Of a stretch of 64,000 nucleotides of DNA, positions 53,300 through 60,161 are shown piece by piece (the stretch's first letter is position 1; each line of letters starts with the position of its first letter). Where the stretch lies: NCBI RefSeq assembly GCF_014207135.1, contig NZ_JACHCC010000002.1, forward strand, positions 62,001 through 126,000. The letters run 5' to 3'. Source of the stretch: Pedobacter cryoconitis (GTDB taxonomy: Bacteria > Bacteroidota > Bacteroidia > Sphingobacteriales > Sphingobacteriaceae). Both the position numbers and the translations under genes were made by a program. The notes under the pieces are model-generated. The model saw nothing but the letters and a program-made list of their open reading frames with translations. It had not been told where the DNA came from and ran no database searches.

Positions 53300-53372
53300 A
53301 GGTATTTGTTTAGTTGGTAGATAGAGATATAGGTTAAGCCAAAACGTTTGTTAGCTTAATTCAAACAAAAAA

Positions 53373-53402
53373 GGGGGAATACTTATCGCCTAAGTATCCC
53401 CC
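53373..53402 (-). terminator. Intrinsic terminator of second protease gene
   Basis: Stem GGGGGAATACTTA with TAAGTATCCCCC (one bulged A) around TCGCC; the A-rich left flank gives a T-run on the minus strand. Confidence 0.85.
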
Positions 53403-53427
53403 TGCTGTTAAAGGTGATGCTGAGCTA

Positions 53428-54216
53428 TTAGCTTCTTCCCGGATAGTAGGTTTTCATGTAAGTGATATCCTTCGCAGAAATAGTGGTGTTATTGGCTGCT
53501 ATTGTTTTGTTATTGGTTGTAAAACGTGCTTCAACCGGATAATGCATGATAGAAGCAGAATCATAAGCTGTATAATTTAACCCTGTTCTGGACTCTACGG
53601 CCAGTACATTGAAATCCACATCTGCTTTAGACCAGTTGTTTGGTGGCCCCATGTAATAATCATAGACAGCTTGTTTGTTCCATGGAATGTTTGCATCAGG
53701 ATGCGCCTGCTCATGATTTAATCCTAAAGCATGACCAAATTCATGGGTTACGGTTCTTCTGAACTCAGTGTCGCTGGTATTGTCATCAAACCAGCCATAA
53801 TTCATTGAGGTCGCATACCGTTTAGAATCTACCCCGATGTATGACCATGAACCATCAGTCTGATCAAATGCGATTTTGATATCAGCCGCTGCATTATCTG
53901 CAACAAATGAAAAGGTAACATTAGCATAAGCTTCCCAGCTTTTGGCATACTGTTTTACTTTGTTGCGTACAATGGTCGATCCCCCGTTAAAGCGTACTTT
54001 AATGGTACTTCCATTTCCCCAGAGTTTGTTCGCGGGGCCGTTCGCCTCGGTTACCGCGCCGCCGTCGGCTACTTTCATCCGACAGGTAAAATCTGTGTGT
54101 AATCCGGTTTCCTGTACCTTCTGGTTGTTGGCTACAGGTGCATTTTCTGCATTTTTCTTACAGCTGGTAAAGCAGAACAGTATGGCAGTACTGATCCATA
54201 GAAATTTGTTTTTCAT
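53428..54216 (-). CDS. Astacin-like (M12A) zinc metalloprotease, lipoprotein (paralogue)
   Basis: 262 residues, the same length and plan as its neighbour at 52511. Lipoprotein signal ending FTSC (Cys19), HExxHxxGxxHE in VTHEFGHALGLNHEQAHPD, Met-turn SIMHYP. Differences concentrate in surface loops and the C-terminus (TYMKTYYPGRS instead of AYVALAYPKN). The tandem arrangement, each gene with its own terminator, points to duplication followed by separate regulation. Target proteins are unknown. Confidence 0.94.
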   Translation of the reverse strand: MKNKFLWISTAILFCFTSCKKNAENAPVANNQKVQETGLHTDFTCRMKVADGGAVTEANGPANKLWGNGSTIKVRFNGGSTIVRNKVKQYAKSWEAYANVTFSFVADNAAADIKIAFDQTDGSWSYIGVDSKRYATSMNYGWFDDNTSDTEFRRTVTHEFGHALGLNHEQAHPDANIPWNKQAVYDYYMGPPNNWSKADVDFNVLAVESRTGLNYTAYDSASIMHYPVEARFTTNNKTIAANNTTISAKDITYMKTYYPGRS

Positions 54217-54387
54217 AAATTATAGATTTAGTTGTATAGGTATACACCAATTTATGAAAATTATTTCTACCACAAAACAATTGTTGATATTTTAATCAAA
54301 TTTTTTGCTCAAATTGAATTATTATGTACCAAAAAGAAAGACAAATGTACTCTCACATAGGCAAAATGCTGGATTACAACAGATAAA

Positions 54388-56211
54388 CTATAATTTATCT
54401 GTCAGAGACTCGAGGAAAGCAATGATTTCGCCGACTTCCTTCTTTGATAAGTTTAGTGGTTTGGCCGACAGTGTCTGACCGGGAATAGTTAAACCCAGGC
54501 CCGCCCCGCCCCCTTTATTATAAAATTCTACTACCTGGTATAGATCCTTTAACGCTCCATTATGCATATAAGGGGCTGTCATTACAACATTTCTTACTGT
54601 TGGTGTTTTGAATGCAGCTTCATAATAACTGATCGGAAAGAAATCATATCTGCCTCTGTCCATATCTTTTTTTGCCTGATTAAAGTCATTGTTCCCCGGT
54701 GTTCCAAGGACTTCATACTCTGTTAACTTATAATAAGGTGGAATTAGTCCGTTAAATAATGGAGCAAAATGACAGCTTCCACATTGTCCTTTCCCCATAA
54801 ACAGGTTAAAACCACTGACAGCCTTTGCTTTCATCGCATTTTTGTCTCCGTTCATATAACGGTCAAAGGCCGAATTTCTTGGTGAAAGACTCCCGATGTA
54901 GGCAGCCAGTGCATCGGCAATCGTTCCTATGCTGATAGGCTGAGCTGCAGAATCAGCAAAGTATTTAAGAAAATATTTTTTATAATATTCTGATTTATTG
55001 ATCCTTGCAATGATTACCTCATGATTCCCATTCATCTCGGTCGGATTGGAAATAACTCCTTTAATCTGTTCCTGCAAACTTTTAGCGCGCCCATCCCAGA
55101 ACTGACTATATTGAAACCCACTATATAATAAAGTTGGTGCGTTCCGTTGTACTGTTCCTTTTCCGTCAAAAGTTATACTGGTTTTCAGGTCTTCACTAAA
55201 ATAGCGCTCTGGATGATGGCAGCTGGCACAGCTTCTCCGCAAATTTCCAGACAATGATTTATCCAGAAAAAGTTTTTTTCCCAGACTGACCATCCCGGTA
55301 GTTCTGCCTGCAGCACCAGGAAATACCTCAGGCAAAATGGCATCTGTACTATAAATATGTTTTGCTTCATAGTTTAAGGCAGATTTACTATTGAGCAGCA
55401 GATGCTGATTTTTGATAAACAGAGAAAGCTGTTCCTGTAAGGGCAAAGCATATCCAGTTAAAAAACTCATCCGGTCAAAACTGTCAAAATCGGGATGTAA
55501 CTGCAAATAGCTGAGTGTTGTATTCAGATGTTGCAATAGCAGCTCAGAACCCCTCTGATCTCTTCTCAGATAAGGAGATAATATCGTTTTAATGGTCAAT
55601 ATGGACTGATAAGATTCTGTTATGCCACTCTTGAGTTCAGGAGCATCATATCCGGTGATACTCAATGTAATTACCCTGACCAGTTCTAATCTTATGCTTT
55701 CCAGTATCTGCTGGTCATTTGCCACAAAAGCATAAAGCAAAGCAGGTAAATCAGCGGCTGAAGTATTCAGAACCTCTGCCTGCTCTGCTAATTGTTTCTT
55801 AGATCTGGGGGCCTGGTCAAATAAAGCCGCCTCCATGACCTGAAAACCAGAAGGTTCCTGGTATTCCATATAAGGTTCATCTACCTCTACTTTGGCTGGC
55901 CTGTTGTAAATCAATGCAGAACTGGGAAAGAAATAGTCCATAAAAAACTCAATCCTTTTATAAGCCAACCGGCTTTTTCTCAGTGCATTTTTAGCTAGAG
56001 TAATAGTTTCAGGATTCTTTTCATCTATCAGTTTTACAGCATGTTGTAATTCTATTGTGGTTTCTGCAAACCGGGTCGAACTAATTTTAAATTCATCTGT
56101 CAATCTATGTAGACCCCGTCTGTCTGGTCCTTCTTTTAAGCCAAGAACTGCAGACAGACAGGTGATGAACAGCAGTAGCTGTAGAAATATTTTAAATCTA
56201 TTCCGGTACAT
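54388..56211 (-). CDS. Di-heme cytochrome c peroxidase/MauG-type protein with helical N-terminal domain
   Basis: 607 residues from ATG 56211 (MYRNRFKIFLQ); a TTG three codons earlier is less likely. Signal peptide or anchor 1-24. Residues ~25-280 are a helical domain with EPSGFQVMEAALF near 125, reminiscent of imelysin/EfeO-like folds. The di-heme part follows: SLGKKLFLDKSLSGNLRRSCASCHHPERYFSED (first CxxCH near 327), VISNPTEMNG, then GKGQCGSCHFAPLFNG (second CxxCH near 475) and TVRNVVMTAPYMHNGALKDL. It works in the periplasm as peroxidase or oxidase. It overlaps the phosphatase gene by 14 bases, so it is translationally coupled and belongs to the phytase operon. Confidence 0.9.
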   Translation of the reverse strand: MYRNRFKIFLQLLLFITCLSAVLGLKEGPDRRGLHRLTDEFKISSTRFAETTIELQHAVKLIDEKNPETITLAKNALRKSRLAYKRIEFFMDYFFPSSALIYNRPAKVEVDEPYMEYQEPSGFQVMEAALFDQAPRSKKQLAEQAEVLNTSAADLPALLYAFVANDQQILESIRLELVRVITLSITGYDAPELKSGITESYQSILTIKTILSPYLRRDQRGSELLLQHLNTTLSYLQLHPDFDSFDRMSFLTGYALPLQEQLSLFIKNQHLLLNSKSALNYEAKHIYSTDAILPEVFPGAAGRTTGMVSLGKKLFLDKSLSGNLRRSCASCHHPERYFSEDLKTSITFDGKGTVQRNAPTLLYSGFQYSQFWDGRAKSLQEQIKGVISNPTEMNGNHEVIIARINKSEYYKKYFLKYFADSAAQPISIGTIADALAAYIGSLSPRNSAFDRYMNGDKNAMKAKAVSGFNLFMGKGQCGSCHFAPLFNGLIPPYYKLTEYEVLGTPGNNDFNQAKKDMDRGRYDFFPISYYEAAFKTPTVRNVVMTAPYMHNGALKDLYQVVEFYNKGGGAGLGLTIPGQTLSAKPLNLSKKEVGEIIAFLESLTDKL

Positions 56212-57772
56212 GAATTTCAAAAGTATCCTTCAGCGCATTGTAATTGTCAGTTACGGTATATTTCGTAACCCCTGGAAGCGGTTTAACCCGTAGACTTCTA
56301 TCTTTTCCCGGTTGCCCTTCCCAGTTATACTGACTACTGATAAACGATGCTTTAAGTGTTACTTCTGTTCCTTTCTTCAAGGTCAGCACGGTATGTTTAT
56401 TGACATTCTTCATCATGGTAAACTGATCCCGGATCTCTCCGTCAGCACAGACCCATTTCAAATCCAAACGATTATCCTCAATCTCCAGTATACTTGCGCC
56501 ACCATGTTCAGCGTCAGAAAAGTACATTGCATTATGCGGGAAAGCAGCCTGCTGTCCGCCTAATTTTCCAGCCGAACCACTCACCACATATACCGTTCCT
56601 CGCTGATGGTCCGAATCTTTCAGATAAGGTGCCGACCCGGTACTTCCATCATATTTTCCGGAAGAGTTACTCAGGTTATGAATTTTTGCATCAAAAGTTT
56701 TCTCAGCACCATAATGACCAGCCATCATGCGACTGCGTTCATAATCATGGCTATGTCCATTTAGTACCAGGTCAACTCCCTCTCTTTCCAGAATCCGGAT
56801 AAAGTTTTCCCTGATTTTAACCAGTTCGTCTTCCTGATCAGAATTATGAGAACCCATCGTATATGGAGGATGATGCCAGAAAGCGATAACCCAGCCCTTG
56901 TTTTTATTGGCGGCCAGATCTTTTTTTATCCACTGAACCTGCGGACCAAGAGTGTCATATAAGCGATAGGTACGGTCTTCTTTACCATAAGAATCAAGAG
57001 ACAGAAAATGTATATTTCCGATATCAAATGAGTAAAAGGCTTTGGTATGTGACGGGACACCGCCTGATTCTCCGTTAACCGGCATAGAAAAATTCTGATA
57101 ATAAGCGGTCTCATGCGTTTCCTGCGCATGTTTGGCCGATAAATCAGTATCATGATAATCATGATTCCCAGGTGCAGGGAACAATGGATATTTTTTAAGT
57201 AAATCATCTTTATAAATATTAAAGAATTTACTCTGAAATTCCGAGTCAGTTCCATCAGAATAAGCATTATCGCCCAGTAATATCCAGGCAGTCAGGTTAT
57301 TTTTACCCAGATAACTGATTACCTGTTCTTTTACCCTGCGCTGATTAACTGAATTATCTCCGCAATCGCCCAATGCAGCAATCCGGTAATGCCCTGTTTT
57401 CCCAGATTCCGGAAGCGTAACAAAGTAATTATCCTTACTCATCTGAAGCGTATCCTGAAATCCGCCAATGGAATAGTAATATTTAGTAGATGGCTTTAAC
57501 CCACTCAACTGCACCTGATGCTCAGTAACCAGCGTACGATCATCCACAGATCCGTTCAACTGACCTGGTTCCGTTCCGTATCTGACCCGGCTTCTTGAAG
57601 AAACATCTGTTCTCCAGCGGATCAGTATACCGGTACTGCTGGCTACCTGTAGATAAGGGCCCCGGATCAGCCGGACAGCTTCAGTTGCTATTCCGGCTTT
57701 TTCTTTTTTCTGTGCAGCAGAAAACAAAAATGACAAACTGCCTAAAAGCAGTATAATGGATTTCTTAAACAT
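56198..57772 (-). CDS. Purple-acid-phosphatase-like metallophosphoesterase
   Basis: 524 residues. Signal peptide 1-20 (..SFLFSAAQ). An N-terminal FN3-like purple acid phosphatase domain covers ~35-130 (GPYLQVASSTGILIRWRTDV, HQVQLSGLKPSTKYYYSIG). The phosphatase domain has all metal motifs: AALGDCGDN, LLGDNAYSDG, PGNHDYHD, FWHHPPYTMGSH and NGHSHDYERS. A beta-rich C-terminal domain (~440-524) ends EIHVPE. It hydrolyses phosphomonoesters outside the inner membrane. It begins two bases after the phytase stop, so the pair is tightly coupled and could finish dephosphorylating inositol phosphates. Confidence 0.94.
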   Translation of the reverse strand: MFKKSIILLLGSLSFLFSAAQKKEKAGIATEAVRLIRGPYLQVASSTGILIRWRTDVSSRSRVRYGTEPGQLNGSVDDRTLVTEHQVQLSGLKPSTKYYYSIGGFQDTLQMSKDNYFVTLPESGKTGHYRIAALGDCGDNSVNQRRVKEQVISYLGKNNLTAWILLGDNAYSDGTDSEFQSKFFNIYKDDLLKKYPLFPAPGNHDYHDTDLSAKHAQETHETAYYQNFSMPVNGESGGVPSHTKAFYSFDIGNIHFLSLDSYGKEDRTYRLYDTLGPQVQWIKKDLAANKNKGWVIAFWHHPPYTMGSHNSDQEDELVKIRENFIRILEREGVDLVLNGHSHDYERSRMMAGHYGAEKTFDAKIHNLSNSSGKYDGSTGSAPYLKDSDHQRGTVYVVSGSAGKLGGQQAAFPHNAMYFSDAEHGGASILEIEDNRLDLKWVCADGEIRDQFTMMKNVNKHTVLTLKKGTEVTLKASFISSQYNWEGQPGKDRSLRVKPLPGVTKYTVTDNYNALKDTFEIHVPE

Positions 57773-57774
57773 AT

Positions 57775-58860
57775 TTATTTTTTGATTTTAAGCTCTTTGC
57801 CGGCAATATCTTCCCAGCGGTAATAATGGAAAGATTTATCATCACTCATTACTACAAACAATCCGTGTCTGAAAGTATCATTCAAAGGTACATTGACAAC
57901 TTCAGACCCATCACTATGCATCGCGCCAACATTGACAATTTTGAGGAGTTTATGCTCAAAAGGGTTACCAGCAGTACCTTCTCGGCTGAAAATCTGAAAC
58001 CGGTTTGCCCCCTGATCAGACACCAGAATATACCCTTTATCAGTGGAGGTCTTATAGATCGAAATGCCTTCGTGATCTTCTTTAAAACCAGTTGTTGCAA
58101 ATAAAGCAAGTTCCTTATTCCCTTTTTCCGGATCAGCATAATACTGACGTACCCCGAATTGTTCATCAGAATAATAAATATAACCTGATTCATTATCTAC
58201 GGCAATAGCCTCGATTTCTTTTTTACCGCTGTACTGTCCAAATTTCCTGACCAGTTCAGCTTTGACATGACCAGTTCCATCATCACTTAACAAGTACTGC
58301 CATAGATAAGTACCATCCTTAGGACCTGTTTTTCGGCCAACAACTGCATACATTTTACCGGTTTTACTAGTATATACAGCAATGCCCATCAGGTCCCGGT
58401 ATTCTACACCTGTTTCACCTTCAAATACAGGTAAACCACCATTATCCACTGCTTTCATATCAGGCAGAGAAAATATCCTCAGTTTATGTGTAAAACGTTC
58501 CGTTGTGATGGCTATGTCAGTCGCTTTTCCATTGAGTTTTAAACCGTAGGCCACATCCACATTATTAGGACGTTTTAAGCCTTTGACAACCAGTTCATGC
58601 TGTATCTTTCCCTGTAAATCGAAAACATACAGACCTCCGTCCTTGGCCTTGTCCGTACCAATAACTAAACTTTTTGACGCATCAGCGGGATTAACCCAGA
58701 TAGCAGGATCATCAGAATCAAACTCTACTTTTTCAGAAATAACAACAGGTTTTACAACTATAGTATCCTGATTTGATAAATCAGAATGAATACGCTGACT
58801 ACAACCAGAAAAGAGAAATGGTATAGCCAGTAAAAGATATGATGAATTATATTTTAACAT
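57775..58860 (-). CDS. Beta-propeller phytase (3-phytase) lipoprotein
   Basis: 361 residues. Lipoprotein signal ending LFSGC (Cys20). The six-bladed beta-propeller phytase motifs are present in order: DSDDPAIWVNP, LKRPNNVDVAYG, YRDLMGIAVY, KEIEAIAVDNESGYIYYSDEQFGVRQYY, KEDHEGISIY and LVSDQGANRFQIFSR. The acidic residues bind Ca2+. It removes phosphate from phytate (inositol hexakisphosphate), typically every second one, leaving lower inositol phosphates. It is anchored at the outer membrane. It lies 18 bases after the beta-helix lipoprotein gene and 2 bases before the phosphatase gene. Confidence 0.96.
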   Translation of the reverse strand: MLKYNSSYLLLAIPFLFSGCSQRIHSDLSNQDTIVVKPVVISEKVEFDSDDPAIWVNPADASKSLVIGTDKAKDGGLYVFDLQGKIQHELVVKGLKRPNNVDVAYGLKLNGKATDIAITTERFTHKLRIFSLPDMKAVDNGGLPVFEGETGVEYRDLMGIAVYTSKTGKMYAVVGRKTGPKDGTYLWQYLLSDDGTGHVKAELVRKFGQYSGKKEIEAIAVDNESGYIYYSDEQFGVRQYYADPEKGNKELALFATTGFKEDHEGISIYKTSTDKGYILVSDQGANRFQIFSREGTAGNPFEHKLLKIVNVGAMHSDGSEVVNVPLNDTFRHGLFVVMSDDKSFHYYRWEDIAGKELKIKK

Positions 58861-58878
58861 AAAATTAGCTTAACAGGA

Positions 58879-60144
58879 TTATTTCAGACCAAATGCCCCG
58901 ATATTGGCAGTTGGTGCAGGTGATTGATAATTGATACCATTGATAGTTATTCCGTCGGGGAAATTACGGGTAAAAGCAACCGTACCTTTATTCAGGGCTG
59001 GTGATCCGGCCTGTAAATGAAAGTCCCAGCTATCATTCAGTATCGCATTGTTAGTTGCGGTCGAAAGCGGATAATTAACAAATTTCGGATCATTATCTCC
59101 CGCTACCTTACTGATAATATCATTGGTTCCTGCTATAATATCAGCTTTTGGCTGAAACTGATCCACAGTGGCCTGACTATAACCATAATATAAAGAGTTT
59201 TTAAAGACAGAACGCTTATCTTCAGGAAGTTTAGTGTCTCTTTTGATACCAAAACGTGCATTGGCAAACAGATTATTATAGAGTTCTACATTGACAGTAG
59301 ATTCCAGCCAGACTGAACCACCTTTAGCAGTTGGTCTTCTCCAGCCCGTGTTCAGGATCGTATTGTTATAGGCTACTACATGTGCCTGAGGTGTACGGTC
59401 TCCAACGTTGGAAAGTTTAAGTGCGTTTGTATTCGTACCATAGAATAAATTGAAACTGACATCAGCCAGACAACCCGATTTGATATTGATTCCTTCACCG
59501 CCTACTAAACCTGTACTATAAAATTTGTTATTGGCAAAAATGATCTTACCGCCTTCCAGATAAGTACAATCATCCTGAAAATATCTGAAAGTACTGTTGG
59601 TCACTACCAGCTTACCTTTTACATTTGAAAACCATAAAGCTGGTGAGTTTTCTCCGCTTTTAGCTTTATACAAACCTAGTTTAACAGATGTAGAAGCCTC
59701 TGTTGTAGTTGCTCCGCCATATTCCAGGATGGTATTGTCTAACAAGACCTCAGAAGATGTTGGGGCGGCCAGAATTCCTCCCCATTGCTTACCAAATTGT
59801 TTAGCTGGTGTTCTGTAACTTTCTTCTATTGTTATCTTTACCGGATTCTGTGCAGTCCCCATTGAATATAGGTTACCTTTTACAATAAACTCAGGTTTAG
59901 CCAGCGTGTCCATAATCACCACTACACCTTCTTCTATAGTCAGTGATTTTTCCAGAGGGATAATAATGTCCCCGGTTACCCTGATTACGCTCCCTTTAGT
60001 CCATATTCCATATACCTCTCCCGAAACCCCGTTTCCGTTCTGTACAATTGGAGAGGTATCCACATCTATATTTGCTTTTTTACAGCTGCTGATGGACAAT
60101 GCAGTGATTAAAACTACGCTTGTCAGTATTTCCTTTAATTTCAT
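58879..60144 (-). CDS. Parallel beta-helix lipoprotein of the phytase operon
   Basis: 421 residues. Lipoprotein signal ending SISSC (Cys21). Beta-helix repeats run from ~60 to 330 (TIEEGVVVIMDTLAKPEFIVKGNLYSMG, LLDNTILEYGGA, LVVTNSTFRYFQDDCTYLEGGKIIFANNKFYSTG, VVAYNNTILNTGWRR, VELYNNLFANARFGIKRDT). The C-terminal block WDFHLQAGSPALNKG..NIGAFGLK is common at the end of such surface proteins. There is no obvious lyase active site, so it is probably a binding or shielding component beside the TonB receptor. It starts 17 bases after the receptor stop. Confidence 0.88.
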   Translation of the reverse strand: MKLKEILTSVVLITALSISSCKKANIDVDTSPIVQNGNGVSGEVYGIWTKGSVIRVTGDIIIPLEKSLTIEEGVVVIMDTLAKPEFIVKGNLYSMGTAQNPVKITIEESYRTPAKQFGKQWGGILAAPTSSEVLLDNTILEYGGATTTEASTSVKLGLYKAKSGENSPALWFSNVKGKLVVTNSTFRYFQDDCTYLEGGKIIFANNKFYSTGLVGGEGINIKSGCLADVSFNLFYGTNTNALKLSNVGDRTPQAHVVAYNNTILNTGWRRPTAKGGSVWLESTVNVELYNNLFANARFGIKRDTKLPEDKRSVFKNSLYYGYSQATVDQFQPKADIIAGTNDIISKVAGDNDPKFVNYPLSTATNNAILNDSWDFHLQAGSPALNKGTVAFTRNFPDGITINGINYQSPAPTANIGAFGLK

Positions 60145-60161
60145 CTGTTTATATTTTTCAA

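Noticed and set aside
54379..54402. Hairpin at the end of the di-heme protein gene as terminator
   Set aside because: A 9-bp AT-rich stem (ACAGATAAA/TTTATCTGT) overlaps the stop codon but is not followed by a T-run on the minus strand.
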